A stretch of DNA of 59,927 bases, from the NCBI RefSeq assembly GCF_900156405.1, contig NZ_FTNN01000001.1:294224-354150 (forward strand), in the 5' to 3' direction. A program made the position numbers and the translations under genes. Of the stretch, positions 10,150-19,343 are shown piece after piece. The notes under the pieces were generated by a model. That model did not search any database. It saw nothing but the letters and a program-made list of their open reading frames with translations, and was not told the origin of the DNA. This DNA is from Shewanella morhuae (lineage in GTDB: Bacteria > Pseudomonadota > Gammaproteobacteria > Enterobacterales > Shewanellaceae). Numbering within the stretch: position 1 is the first letter of the stretch; each line of letters begins with the position of its first letter.

Positions 10150-10643
10150 CTTTCATCTCTATGATTAAATTTATAAATCATATACATAGCATCGTCAGTG
10201 TAACTGCCAAGACATTTATCTATGCTCTGAGGTTTAAAGCCCATTTTAAGCCAATAACTGTCGGCGCCTTGTACAGCAACGAGAGATAAGGAATTAAGAT
10301 TAAAGCGATCCGCCAGTAATGTTAAACGGGTGAGTGCTTTAGCACCAGCACCCAACCCTTGGGCTTTTGCTGAAATCGCAATATCGTGCAGATACAAAGT
10401 ATCAGCCTTAGGTAAATGGGTAATGGGCTGATAAAGCGCTGGTGGCATATTGACGGTCCAAGGATGCGCCAAACAATAACCCACAACCGCTTTATCGACT
10501 TCAAACACAAAACAGGACTGAGGCGATACCTGCCATTTACTCTGCAGCACATGCAATGGCTCAGGATCCAGTTGTGAGTAACACTCATCTTGGATGTTTA
10601 AAATAGCATCCCAATCCTGTGGGGTGATTGCTCGCAGTAACAT
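10146..10643 (-). CDS. GNAT family N-acetyltransferase
   Basis: 165 aa. The acetyl-CoA-binding signature is visible as LHDIAISAKAQGLGAGAKAL (about residues 81-100, Q-x-x-G-x-G/A type), preceded by VDKAVVGYCLAHPW (beta2-beta4) and followed by LVAVQGADSYWLKMGFKP, the usual GNAT C-terminal motif. The substrate is unknown. No strong Shine-Dalgarno is seen before the ATG. It is coupled to the DUF486 membrane gene downstream. Confidence 0.88.
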   Translation of the reverse strand: MLLRAITPQDWDAILNIQDECYSQLDPEPLHVLQSKWQVSPQSCFVFEVDKAVVGYCLAHPWTVNMPPALYQPITHLPKADTLYLHDIAISAKAQGLGAGAKALTRLTLLADRFNLNSLSLVAVQGADSYWLKMGFKPQSIDKCLGSYTDDAMYMIYKFNHRDER

Positions 10644-10794
10644 GGCCGATATTTATCCCGCTCAATATATCTCTCTTAAAATAAGCTCGGCATTATAACC
10701 TCAAGCGGCTTTAAAATGCAGGTTTGAGCGGCAATATATAGCGCTTAAAACCCCATTAAAACTGAGCTTTCAGTGCTTTTTTCACGCATAACGG

Positions 10795-12303
10795 CTAAAT
10801 ACCTAGATATCGTTGGCGCAGGTGACGCTCAAGATATTGACTATTTAAGGTTTCACCCGTTGCTTGCTGAATTAGTTCATCTGTTGTGAGCAAGGATCCC
10901 TTTGACCAAATGTGTTTGCTCAGCCACTGAAATACCGATTCCAGCTTGCCAGCATCGATTAAAGCCTCAATCGGCCCTAAGGCTTTTTCCATCGCAAAAC
11001 GACACTGGGCAGCATACATGGCGCCTAAGGTGTAACTAGGGAAATATCCAAGTTCACCTACAGCCCAATGGATATCTTGCATACAACCGTCGCGATAATT
11101 GCCATCGGTATTGATCCCCAGTAATTGTTGCATCTGCGCCGACCAAAAATCAGGTAAGTCATCAACCGTTAAGCTGCCGTCGATAAAGGCTTTTTCCGCC
11201 TCAAAACGCAGTAAAATGTGGCAGGGGTAGGTGACTTCATCTGCGTCGACGCGAATAAGCCCGGGATTTACGCGGGTGTAATGCTGGGCTAATTCTTGGG
11301 CGCTAAAATCACAATTAAGATGCTGCGCGATTTTAGGCTGCAACTGACGTAAAAATGCCGAGTTTGCCCCGAGCTGCATTTCACAAAATAGACTTTGGCT
11401 TTCGTGTACGCCCATAGAACGTGCAAGCCCAGCGGGTTGACCGCGCCATGCTTGAGGTAAACCTTGTTCGTATCTGGCATGGCCAGTTTCATGAACTATG
11501 CCCATAATCGCGCTACTGAAATCGGCCTCGTTGTAGCGAGTCGTTATGCGTACATCGCTTGGCACGCCGCCGCAGAATGGGTGGCTACTCATATCTAGCC
11601 TGCCATGATTAAAGTCAAACCCCAAAAATGTCATTACGTCACGGCCAAGGGCTTGCTGCGCGCTAATATCGAAGGGACCATTGAGCACAAGCTTAGGCTC
11701 GTTTGCCTGCTTAGTCAGCACTTCTTGGATGAGTGTCGGTAGCCAACCTTTAAGACCGCCAAAGGTTTGTTCTAGCTTTGCCGTGGTCATCCCCGGTTCA
11801 AATTTATTGAGCAGGGCATCATAGGGCGCGATATTTTGGGCTTCACCGCGGATCTGCGCTTCTTCCTTAGCAAGCGCAATGATCGCTTTTAGATTGGGCT
11901 TAAAGCCTTGCCAGTCATTATTTTTACGTTGCTCGCGCCACGCATTCTCACATTGATAGGCCATCTTAGTTTTGGCTTGCACTAGGCTGCCGGGTACTAA
12001 GTTTGCCTGTTGATACTGGTACAGCATTTCCCGTAGGTTGGCTTGTTGCTCTGTTGAGAGTGATTCGTCCGCCGCGCCATGTAAATGCTCGGCTAAGGTG
12101 TCAGAGGTTTTGAGTGCGTGGATATGCAGCGCCAGTTCTGCCATTGCATTACCGCGATCATTACCGCCACCAATGGGCATCATGGCTGCTTGATCCCAGT
12201 CACCCAAAGCGCTGAAATGTTCAAAGTGAGAAATTTTCTGAAAGTGTGCTGTCAGTTTGTCGTAACGTGGTGTTGGTACTTGAGGCTTAAGCTGTGTGCC
12301 CAT
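10795..12303 (-). CDS. M32 family carboxypeptidase (carboxypeptidase Taq type)
   Basis: Zinc metallocarboxypeptidase, cytoplasmic, about 502 aa (family about 500). The zinc site HETGH is at residues 271-275, with the flanking GIVHETGHARYEQGLP typical of M32, and HPFCGGVPSDVRITTRY precedes it. The later SQSLFCEMQLG and VTYPCHILLRFEAEKA segments are further family blocks. The frame extends to a TTG at 12348, but the ATG at 12303 has AAGGA 7 nt upstream. Monocistronic by spacing. Confidence 0.95.
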   Translation of the reverse strand: MGTQLKPQVPTPRYDKLTAHFQKISHFEHFSALGDWDQAAMMPIGGGNDRGNAMAELALHIHALKTSDTLAEHLHGAADESLSTEQQANLREMLYQYQQANLVPGSLVQAKTKMAYQCENAWREQRKNNDWQGFKPNLKAIIALAKEEAQIRGEAQNIAPYDALLNKFEPGMTTAKLEQTFGGLKGWLPTLIQEVLTKQANEPKLVLNGPFDISAQQALGRDVMTFLGFDFNHGRLDMSSHPFCGGVPSDVRITTRYNEADFSSAIMGIVHETGHARYEQGLPQAWRGQPAGLARSMGVHESQSLFCEMQLGANSAFLRQLQPKIAQHLNCDFSAQELAQHYTRVNPGLIRVDADEVTYPCHILLRFEAEKAFIDGSLTVDDLPDFWSAQMQQLLGINTDGNYRDGCMQDIHWAVGELGYFPSYTLGAMYAAQCRFAMEKALGPIEALIDAGKLESVFQWLSKHIWSKGSLLTTDELIQQATGETLNSQYLERHLRQRYLGI

Positions 12304-12709
12304 TTGATTTTCCTTCTGGCGCATAAAACCTGCGCGAATAAATAACAATAACAGGATGATAATACAATGAAGTCAAAATTCTATAGCACTAAAACGCTAG
12401 AGGTTGCGTAGTGCCTGACCCTCGCCGCTATCGTTTTGATGGTACACACCGACTGATAAATTTATAGATTGTTTGGTGTTAATCAGGCTTAAACCTTGAG
12501 AGAAGGGGAGGTTAAGGCTTACCTAACCGTTAAACCGACTTACCAAACACCACATGAAACTTTAGCCATGACTGTTTATGAGGCTTAAAGAGTCGTTGTT
12601 TGGCGCGATAAATAGGACATGATCCATCAGATTTGTTAATTAAAAACGCTCGCCTTATAACTTAGCCTTTTTTAGGCTAAGTAGAAATCTAACCGCTTAT
12701 TGGTGTACC
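12304..12709. other. Gene-free spacer with one hairpin
   Basis: About 400 bp between the M32 carboxypeptidase and the cytochrome fragment, with no supported ORF. A hairpin ACTTAGCC-TTTTTT-AGGCTAAGT type at 12659-12682 lies just past the fragment's stop codon and may be the old terminator of the parent cytochrome gene, although no strong U-tract follows. Confidence 0.45.
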
Positions 12710-12961
12710 TTATCGCCGCCCGATGAGTGACCTTACTGCATGACAGATAGCGCATGACTCTTGTCCCGATTGATAAATTCGACCACCACTGGCATCGCTT
12801 TGATACACCCCGCCAAAGCTACGCGCATGGGTCACTAAGCTATCTTGTTGGGCGTGACAAGCTGTGCAGGTTGCCAAGGTTGGGGAATACTCAGCAATTT
12901 GACCATGGCTAGTTGCATCGGATGCGGAAATTATAAAAATATGGACAAGTGGCCTGTTCAT
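12710..12961 (-). pseudogene. C-terminal fragment of an OmcA/MtrC-type multiheme cytochrome c
   Basis: An open stretch of about 83 codons (frame open to 12988, closed by TAA). It contains two CxxCH heme-binding motifs, CTACH and CAICH, separated by about 40 residues with SHGQIAEYSPTLATCTACHA and QSGQESCAICHA. This resembles the last two heme sites of outer-membrane decaheme cytochromes of the OmcA/MtrC family. There is no signal peptide, no other heme site and no upstream frame, so the rest of the gene is gone. After the last heme motif another frame reads SKVTHRAAIRYTNK, more like the expected tail, so a frameshift is also likely. Translation of the remnant would be non-functional. Confidence 0.75.
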
Positions 12962-12990
12962 GAGGCCGCCACAAAGGAAAAGATTGAATT

Positions 12991-13016
12991 AAGCCTAAGC
13001 CTAAGCCTAAGCTTAA
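12991..13016. repeat. Hexanucleotide tandem repeat (AAGCCT)n
   Basis: Three perfect AAGCCT units followed by AAGCTTAAG. It sits at the broken 5' edge of the cytochrome fragment, and the fragment's reading frame closes (TAA at 12989-12991) at its border. Confidence 0.85.
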
Positions 13017-13059
13017 GTTGTTGCAGTTATCTTAATAATGGGCGTACTAGAGCATTGGC

Positions 13060-13812
13060 TCAGCTTGCCAGAGTTTGGGTGTACTTTTTGACTATCTCAT
13101 CAATCTTACCATTGGCTCTTAGGGTCGCTATTGCTTGATTGATGGCTGGTAGCAAATTGACGTGCTCCTTACGTAATCTAAACACTAGGTCCCCATCAGA
13201 ATGTACCGCGGCAAGTGCCACTGGGATCCCTAGCTGAGTCGACCAATACAGAACAGGATAATTACCCGCAATAATCGCATCGACTCTGTGTTTGTCTAAG
13301 GCTTTGACTAACTCCTGCTCAGAGGTAAAGTCGGCACGGATAAAGTCCTTATCATCGTGGTATAAGTAACCGCGCACAGTGCCTATGTGTTTGCCTTTTA
13401 TCTGGTTGATATCATTATATTGACTCACGTTTTCGGGCAGGGTAACTACATATTCAATGATTTTAATGATGGGTGTAGATTTAACAAACAACGGCCCTAA
13501 ATCTTGTTTTACAAACCAGCTTGGACTGACGATATCAAAGTCGAGTTGACCCGTTTCGAGAGCATTATTGGTGCGCTTAGGTGGCAAGTCGAGGATTTCA
13601 GCTTCAATTTTAGCTAAAGATAAAATCATCGGGATCAGTTCTGTGATCATTCCAGGCGCCTCTGCTTGATGATCAATAAAGTAAGGATACCAAGAGTAAG
13701 AGCCAGTAATATTGTATTTAAGCGACTGTGCGAAGGCCGGTTGCTGAGTAAAAAAAATGATAAATAAAGCGAATTTAATTAAATGTTTATACTCTAAGCC
13801 CCGCTTAATCAT
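13060..13812 (-). CDS. Periplasmic solute-binding protein, family 3 type (orphan)
   Basis: 250 aa with a signal peptide (KFALFIIFFTQQPAFA, cleavage near residue 28) and an SBP_bac_3 fold: GSYSWYPYFIDHQAEAPGMITELI at the start, ETGQLDFDIVSP, KGKHIGTVRGYLY, ALDKHRVDAIIAGNYPVLYW, and INQAIATLRANGKIDEIVKKY at the end. The family usually binds amino acids for ABC importers, but no permease or ATPase gene is nearby. Orphans of this type are common in Shewanella and may be sensory or serve a distant transporter. GAGGA lies 4 nt before the ATG. Ligand unknown. Confidence 0.85.
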   Translation of the reverse strand: MIKRGLEYKHLIKFALFIIFFTQQPAFAQSLKYNITGSYSWYPYFIDHQAEAPGMITELIPMILSLAKIEAEILDLPPKRTNNALETGQLDFDIVSPSWFVKQDLGPLFVKSTPIIKIIEYVVTLPENVSQYNDINQIKGKHIGTVRGYLYHDDKDFIRADFTSEQELVKALDKHRVDAIIAGNYPVLYWSTQLGIPVALAAVHSDGDLVFRLRKEHVNLLPAINQAIATLRANGKIDEIVKKYTQTLAS

Positions 13813-13946
13813 CTTGTCCTCATCCCTGTTATCTTGATGTACTTCAGCACAATGTTGTGGCTATCTTACCTGACCTGTGTGAATAAAATGTTTCTTAAAT
13901 CACACAAGTCATATTCAAGCAGTTCAACAGGTTAGGCAATTGTACT

Positions 13947-14582
13947 TTACGCTAATAGTTGGCACAGGGCGGGTTGTTGATTATGGGGATAAATTCGATA
14001 GGTTTTATGATGTTTAATTAAGCTAGTTTTCTTATTGCTTTGGCTAAGCAATAAGCCATGGGATAACGCAATTCGCGTCAGTTGTTGCTCATCGGCACGG
14101 ACATATAAGTTAATTGGCTTTATGAGCTGATCATCTTTGATATGTTGGCTAAATTCTTTCGCGTCAATCACTAAGCTGGATTGACCATCGCCATCGAGCT
14201 TAAGTTTTGCAGTAATGTCAGTATCCGTAAAGACTAGCCATTGTGCCTGTTTCAGTTCCTCAAGCATGGCATTTAAACCTATTCCTAAGGCCGGCTCAGT
14301 TTTTTCAATAGCTTGATATTGATACACAATCCTTTCTAATAAATGTTTGAGTTCAGCGCCAGCACCTTGGCTGCGGGCTAAGCGGATCCATGCTGTTAGG
14401 TCGTCAGCAACCAGTTTAGAAAAACGTTTTTCTTTTAAGGATTCGACCATCCAGTTACACAAAAAATGGCTTTCCTGCGCCGGTGTACGCTGGGCTTTTT
14501 TCGTTTGTGCTGAGGCGGTTAAATCGGCAAGACCCGCAATGGCGAGTTCCAGCACAACTTGGTTATAGGTTTGAGAATTCAT
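13947..14582 (-). CDS. DUF2913 family protein
   Basis: 211 aa from the ATG at 14582, which has GGAG 5 nt upstream; the frame can be opened earlier, at 14633. A soluble protein with no recognisable catalytic motif. The pattern PAQESHFLCNWMVESLKEKRFSKLVADDLTAWIR, then SSLVIDAKEF and QLIKPINLYVRA, corresponds to what I know as DUF2913 of Vibrio and Shewanella (function unknown). Probably monocistronic. Confidence 0.75.
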   Translation of the reverse strand: MNSQTYNQVVLELAIAGLADLTASAQTKKAQRTPAQESHFLCNWMVESLKEKRFSKLVADDLTAWIRLARSQGAGAELKHLLERIVYQYQAIEKTEPALGIGLNAMLEELKQAQWLVFTDTDITAKLKLDGDGQSSLVIDAKEFSQHIKDDQLIKPINLYVRADEQQLTRIALSHGLLLSQSNKKTSLIKHHKTYRIYPHNQQPALCQLLA

Positions 14583-14850
14583 TATGGCTCCGCCGCGGGC
14601 TGAAGTGATGTTATCTGTTTGAACTATCGGCATAAATGATGCTGAGCTCGAACGCTTGGATTGCGGCGGGGCTAGTTTATCAAAGTGCCACTTAAATCGA
14701 TATTGATTATTCTGTGGTGGCTCAGCCCTTGTGGTATTACATGCTTAGTATTAACAGCGTTGATTAAAGATCCCTCCTGCCAAAAATAGCGTATAGGCAG
14801 TCAGATAGGATAAGTCCAGCATATTAACTCAACTGTGTTACGGAGTTTTA

Positions 14851-15066
14851 ATGAATAAAATCAATCCCAAAAAATTACTCAACAGTAAATGGACTGCGGT
14901 AAAACCGGCCGATAAAGAAAAACATTTTTTAATCACAGAAATTGAATTTGATGAGGAAGGTTTAGTTGTCTTATGTTCAATTGAAGCAGTGATGTCTAAA
15001 CGAGTGATACCGATAAACTGGCTTGATTTAAAAGATGAAACCCATTGGCTACAAGGCTGGAAATAG
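14851..15066 (+). CDS. TIGR02450 tryptophan-rich small protein
   Basis: 71 aa. INPKKLLNSKWTAVKPADKEKHFLITEI, then VMSKRVIPINWLDLKDETHWLQGW match the TIGR02450 family of short Trp-rich proteins (function unknown). Four Trp residues, two of them in HWLQGW at the C-terminus. GGAG lies 6 nt before the ATG. Confidence 0.9.
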   Translation: MNKINPKKLLNSKWTAVKPADKEKHFLITEIEFDEEGLVVLCSIEAVMSKRVIPINWLDLKDETHWLQGWK

Positions 15067-15263
15067 TGGGAATCAATTAGATCATGCCATTATTCTTTCT
15101 TGTTTTAGAGTGGATCCTCCGCGCTTTCCCTCGCTACTCTCGTAATGTCTTCTTTTAAAATATCCCATTATTACTCAACACTGATTGATCCAAATTTGAG
15201 AGTAATAACGATTTAGTGACTGATATTTATTGCGGCCAAATCGATATTCCGTTATTTTGCATT
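15067..15263. other. Intergenic region upstream of the methyltransferase operon
   Basis: No gene is supported. A possible sigma70 promoter is TTGCGG (15230-15235), a 16-bp spacer, and TTATTT (15252-15257), which would place the transcription start inside the MetJ-like boxes that follow. Confidence 0.3.
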
Positions 15264-15287
15264 GGCCATCTATACGTCTGGATGGTT
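15264..15287. promoter_or_regulatory. Candidate MetJ operator (three tandem 8-bp boxes)
   Basis: Read on the minus strand the 24 bp are AACCATCC-AGACGTAT-AGATGGCC. The central box matches the MetJ consensus AGACGTCT at 7 of 8 positions, and the flanking boxes are weaker, as is usual in tandem met boxes. The site is about 130 bp upstream of the homocysteine methyltransferase gene. MetJ with S-adenosylmethionine represses methionine genes in gammaproteobacteria, so placement and gene function agree. Confidence 0.6.
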
Positions 15288-15417
15288 TGTGGTTATTTAA
15301 GGTGCTCACTGAAGCCGTGCATTGTAATCAACACAGCAAGGTGCTGTGTCGCAGGATTCTCATTAATTATGAGTGCCTTAATAAAACGAAGTCGCATAAA
15401 AGATTGAGGTAAGCAAG

Positions 15418-16320
15418 ATGGATAAGCAGCAACTGTGGGTGTTGGATGGTGGTATGGGGCGTGAGTTGGCTAGGCGTGGCGCGCCTTTTCGCCAGCCTGA
15501 GTGGTCGGCGTTGGCCCTGATAGAAGCGCCACAAACTGTGACTGAGGTACATCAAGCCTATATCGCTAGCGGAGCCAAAGTTATCACCACTAACAGTTAC
15601 GCACTCGTGCCATTTCATATCGGTGACGAGCGTTTTGCCGCCGAGGGTGAAGCGCTGGCTGCATTGGCGGGCAAACTGGCACGGGATGTCGCGGATGAAC
15701 ACGCAAATGCGGTTCGTGTCGCGGGCTCATTGCCACCCTTGTTTGGCTCTTACCGTGCCGATTTATTTGAAGCCACGAGGGTGAGTGAGTTGGCGCTTCC
15801 ACTCATTCGAGCGTTGTCACCCAGTGTCGATCTCTGGTTAGCCGAAACCATGAGTTTGATTGCCGAGCCTTTAGCAATCAAGGCCTTGCTGCCAGAAGAT
15901 GGCAAACCATTTTGGGTTTCTTTCACCTTAGAGGACGAGACGTTAGGCAGCGAACCGACACTTCGCTCCGGTGAGCGGGTGGCAGATGCTATCGACGCGT
16001 TAGTGGCAGTCGGTGTGGATGCGATTCTGTTCAACTGTTGTCAGCCTGAGGTGATTGAGGCGGCATTACAGGTAGCCAGCGACAGATTAAGTGCTCAGGG
16101 GCGTGCCGATATTCGACTCGGTGCCTATGCCAATGCGTTTCCTCCCCAACCAAAAGAGGCGACCGCTAACGATGGTCTGGATGAGATCCGTGCCGATCTT
16201 GGGCCGCTCGATTATCTCAGTTGGGCTGAGCGTTGGCGCGCGGCAGGGGCTTCGCTTATCGGTGGTTGCTGCGGCATTGGTCCCGAACACATTCAGGCTC
16301 TTTCTACTCGTTTGCGCTAA
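15418..16320 (+). CDS. Homocysteine S-methyltransferase family protein
   Basis: 300 aa, a Zn-dependent methyltransferase of the MmuM/BhmT type that transfers a methyl group (from S-methylmethionine, SAM or a betaine) to homocysteine to give methionine. It has LDGGMGRELARRG at the start and the zinc cysteines NCC (C207/C208) and GGCCG (C284/C285). GAGG lies 8 nt upstream of ATG 15418. The permease gene follows after 9 bp, so they form an operon, reminiscent of E. coli mmuP-mmuM in reverse order. Candidate MetJ boxes upstream fit a methionine role. Methyl donor not determined. The pair appears richer in GCG/CTG codons than its neighbours (by eye). Confidence 0.92.
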   Translation: MDKQQLWVLDGGMGRELARRGAPFRQPEWSALALIEAPQTVTEVHQAYIASGAKVITTNSYALVPFHIGDERFAAEGEALAALAGKLARDVADEHANAVRVAGSLPPLFGSYRADLFEATRVSELALPLIRALSPSVDLWLAETMSLIAEPLAIKALLPEDGKPFWVSFTLEDETLGSEPTLRSGERVADAIDALVAVGVDAILFNCCQPEVIEAALQVASDRLSAQGRADIRLGAYANAFPPQPKEATANDGLDEIRADLGPLDYLSWAERWRAAGASLIGGCCGIGPEHIQALSTRLR

Positions 16321-16329
16321 GGATTTTGT

Positions 16330-17730
16330 ATGAAAGAGAACAGGATTGGTCTCTGGTCACTCACAGCCCTAGTGTTCAGTTCTATGGTAGGTGCGGGAAT
16401 TTTCAGCCTGCCGCAAAACATGGCCGAAGTAGCAGGTGTTCGAGCTGTGCTGATTGGTTGGGGGATCACTGGTGTGGGCATCTTGGCATTGGCTGCGAGT
16501 TTCCTCTATCTGTCGCGCTTGAAGCCTGAGCTTGATGGCGGCATTTATACCTACGCCAGAGCTGGTTTTGGTGAGCTGGTGGGCTTTTTTTCTGCTTGGG
16601 GCTATTGGCTTTGCGCCACCATAGGCGTGGTGGGATATTTAGTCATTGCGTTTGCTGCACTTGGCAGCTTTGTCGATACTCCGCAGCAAGTTTGGTTTGG
16701 CGAGGGCAATACGCTGACCGCTTTTATCGGTGAGTCGTGCATTTTGTGGGCGGTGCATTGGTTGGTCTCACGCGGCGTACAGCAGGCCGCGATGTTCAAT
16801 CTGGTGGCGACATTGGCCAAGAGTTTGCCGTTATTGCTGTTTGTACTGTTTGCTTGCTATTACTTTGACCCTGTGACTTTTGCTCAGGACCAAGCGGCCA
16901 GCACTTTAGCTGTGCCAGTGTCGGAGCAAGTGCGTAACACTATGCTGATCACGCTTTGGGTGTTCACCGGTATCGAAGGTGCGACTGTGTTATCGGCGCG
17001 CGCTAAGAATAAACGGGATGTAGGCACGGCGACTGTCCTTGGCGTCGTGCTGGCGCTACTACTTTATGTGCTTATCTCTGTGTTAGCGCTGGGGGTTTTA
17101 GCTCGTCCTGAACTTGCTGCACTGCCTAATCCCTCTATGGCGGGGCTGATGGGGCACATGAGCGGCTCCTGGGGTAAGGCGCTGATCAGCGTCGGGCTTA
17201 TTGTTTCTGTGCTGGCCTCCTATGTGAGTTGGACCCTGTTCTCGGCTGAGGTGCCTTTTAGCGCAGCCCGTCACGGTGCTTTTCCTGCCATTTTTTTGCG
17301 GCAGAATCGTAATGGCACGCCGATAGCGTCCCTGTGGCTATCTAGCTTAACGGTGCAGTTTTGTTTGTTACTGGTGTGGCTGCTCGGTAAGGGGTATACC
17401 AATTTATTACTCATTTCTACATCGATGATTTTAGTGCCTTATTTACTGATTGGTCTGTACCTGCTAAAGCTTTCTTTGGGTGGGCAGGGCAATGGAATGA
17501 TGAGAATTGTGGCGCTAGTGTCGAGCGGTTACGGACTTTGGCTACTCTATGCCGCAGGCGTCAAGTATCTGTTGCTATCCTTGTTACTTTACGGCCCAGG
17601 GTTACTGTTATTTCTCTATAGTCGCCGCCAACTTGTTGATGGTAAAAAGCTTAACATTCGCGAGCGATGGCTAGCTGGAACGACACTGCTGAGTTTATTT
17701 CCCGCGTTATGGTCGTTTTATTATCAGTAG
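16330..17730 (+). CDS. APC-family amino acid permease (basic amino acid/polyamine antiporter type)
   Basis: 466 aa with about 12 TM helices. The first helix, SLTALVFSSMVGAGIFSLPQNMA, carries the GAGIF substrate-binding kink of APC transporters, and GGIYTYARAGFGE and LWVFTGIEGATVLSARAK are typical of the ArcD/YjdE-like antiporter branch rather than of MmuP. AAGGA is 6 nt before ATG. Co-transcribed with the homocysteine methyltransferase, so it may import a methylated sulfur compound or methionine, or export a product; this is inference from context against a family name that suggests arginine/ornithine. Confidence 0.88.
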   Translation: MKENRIGLWSLTALVFSSMVGAGIFSLPQNMAEVAGVRAVLIGWGITGVGILALAASFLYLSRLKPELDGGIYTYARAGFGELVGFFSAWGYWLCATIGVVGYLVIAFAALGSFVDTPQQVWFGEGNTLTAFIGESCILWAVHWLVSRGVQQAAMFNLVATLAKSLPLLLFVLFACYYFDPVTFAQDQAASTLAVPVSEQVRNTMLITLWVFTGIEGATVLSARAKNKRDVGTATVLGVVLALLLYVLISVLALGVLARPELAALPNPSMAGLMGHMSGSWGKALISVGLIVSVLASYVSWTLFSAEVPFSAARHGAFPAIFLRQNRNGTPIASLWLSSLTVQFCLLLVWLLGKGYTNLLLISTSMILVPYLLIGLYLLKLSLGGQGNGMMRIVALVSSGYGLWLLYAAGVKYLLLSLLLYGPGLLLFLYSRRQLVDGKKLNIRERWLAGTTLLSLFPALWSFYYQ

Positions 17731-17784
17731 ATTAAGGATCATAGCAGGGTAAAGTGGACTGTGTTATATCGAAGTAGGCATAAA

Positions 17785-17816
17785 AAATCGGCCACAACAA
17801 TTGTTGTGGCCGATTT
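17785..17816. terminator. Bidirectional terminator, perfect 32-nt palindrome
   Basis: AAATCGGCCACAACAA is followed directly by its complement, with A and T runs on both sides. It separates the convergent permease and DEAD-box helicase genes. Confidence 0.88.
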
Positions 17817-17875
17817 GATTAAAATACGTGGAAAGGGGTTAAGCGCTATGCGTTTTACACCACCCGTTTTAGCGA

Positions 17876-19177
17876 TTACTTAAGCTTTTTTGCTTTGCTC
17901 GGTGCTTGACCCACTTTCATTTTTACGCGGCGGCCTTGCATGTTTTTCTCAGCAGTAACTTGAGCGCCGACGTTGTCAGTTCTTTGTTGGTTTTTAGCAA
18001 AGCTGCGACGAGTTTGCAGTTGTTTTAACAGTAATTCGCGGCTACCGACTTCATAACCTGGCACTGTGACGCGGCGAATCTGTTGACCGATAAGCTTTTC
18101 GATATCAGCTAAAGTGCGTTCTTCTTCACGACTTACAAATGAAATCGCCACACCTGTTTTGCCCGCGCGGCCTGTACGACCGATACGGTGTACATAGTCT
18201 TCTGCGAGGAAAGGTAAGTCGTAGTTGACTACGTATTCAAGGCTTGGGATATCCAGACCACGGGCGGCAACTTCGGTGGCAACCAGTACGCGTACATCAC
18301 CAGCCACAAATTCACGCAGGGCACGGCGACGACTACCTTGGCCTTTTTCACCGTGGACCACTTCTGATGGAATACCATCTAAATTCAATTCTTTGACTAA
18401 GGTATCGGCGGCATCACGGGTTGCGGTAAATACCAATACCTGTTGCCAGTTTTTCTTACCGATAAGCTCAGATAATAATTCGCGTTTACGGCGCTGCTCG
18501 ACCGGATAAACCACTTGGCTGACGGTATCAGCTGTGGTGTTTTGCTTATCGACGCTGATGACTAATGGTTTGACCATCATATCGTTGGCGAGTTTTTTCA
18601 CCGCGCTTGAGAAGGTGGCCGAGAACAGCAGGTTTTGGCGTTTTTTGTTTACCGCTTGTAGAATTTTTTGAATATCGGCGCTAAAGCCCATATCTAACAT
18701 ACGGTCAGCTTCATCGAGGACTAAAAAGTCGACGTTTGATAAGCTTAAGTTACAGGCGGTAAGGTGCTCAAGTAAGCGACCTGGCGTGGCAACAATTACA
18801 TCGGCGCCGCGTTTTAGCTTTTGCGCTTGAGTCTCTATTTTTACGCCGCCATAAATGGTTAATACGCTGAAGTTTAGGTATTTACAGTAAGCTACAACGT
18901 TGTCGGCTACTTGCGCAGCAAGCTCACGGGTCGGCGTAAGGATTAATACGCGGGTATTCGACTTTAATGTTTCACTTGGCTTTTCAACCATCTTTTGTAA
19001 AATCGGCAAGGCAAAGGCGGCGGTTTTACCTGTACCTGTTTGCGCACTGGCTAAGACATCTTGGCCGCGGCGGATAGCAGGTATCGCTTGCTGCTGAATA
19101 GGCGTCATTTGTTGATAACCGCAATCTGAGATAGCGCGCAAAATCTCGGGGGAAAAACTAAAAGATTCAAATCTCAT
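17876..19177 (-). CDS. DEAD-box ATP-dependent RNA helicase, RhlE-like
   Basis: 433 aa. All core motifs are present: Q motif (CGYQQMTPIQQQAIP), motif I ASAQTGTGKTAA (about 43-54), Ia PTRELAAQ, Ib TPGRLLEH, motif II DEAD (VLDEADRMLDMGF), motif III SAT (LLFSATFS), IV VFTATRDAAD, V ATEVAARGLDIP and VI HRIGRTGRAGK. The C-terminal 55 residues are basic (RRSFAKNQQRTD...KAKKLK) and probably bind RNA. AGGA lies 7 nt before ATG. A paralogue is at 47506-48744. Acts in RNA unwinding, ribosome assembly or RNA decay; the exact target cannot be read. Confidence 0.95.
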   Translation of the reverse strand: MRFESFSFSPEILRAISDCGYQQMTPIQQQAIPAIRRGQDVLASAQTGTGKTAAFALPILQKMVEKPSETLKSNTRVLILTPTRELAAQVADNVVAYCKYLNFSVLTIYGGVKIETQAQKLKRGADVIVATPGRLLEHLTACNLSLSNVDFLVLDEADRMLDMGFSADIQKILQAVNKKRQNLLFSATFSSAVKKLANDMMVKPLVISVDKQNTTADTVSQVVYPVEQRRKRELLSELIGKKNWQQVLVFTATRDAADTLVKELNLDGIPSEVVHGEKGQGSRRRALREFVAGDVRVLVATEVAARGLDIPSLEYVVNYDLPFLAEDYVHRIGRTGRAGKTGVAISFVSREEERTLADIEKLIGQQIRRVTVPGYEVGSRELLLKQLQTRRSFAKNQQRTDNVGAQVTAEKNMQGRRVKMKVGQAPSKAKKLK

Positions 19178-19343
19178 TTTGGATTCCTGTCATTTACTTA
19201 TTCAAACATTCAAGCACCTAAAGCCGATTTTTTTACTGTTCTGCCGACTGACATTTATTGATATCAGTACCACTTAGGCTCCACAGTAGACGCTAGGCTA
19301 GCTCATTCTTCCACACAGATTTTAAGAAAAATGGCGGGCGCGG

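Noticed and set aside
12991..13016. Telomere-like TTAGGC units on the minus strand
   Set aside because: Only about four units of a short microsatellite in a bacterial chromosome; no link to DNA ends.
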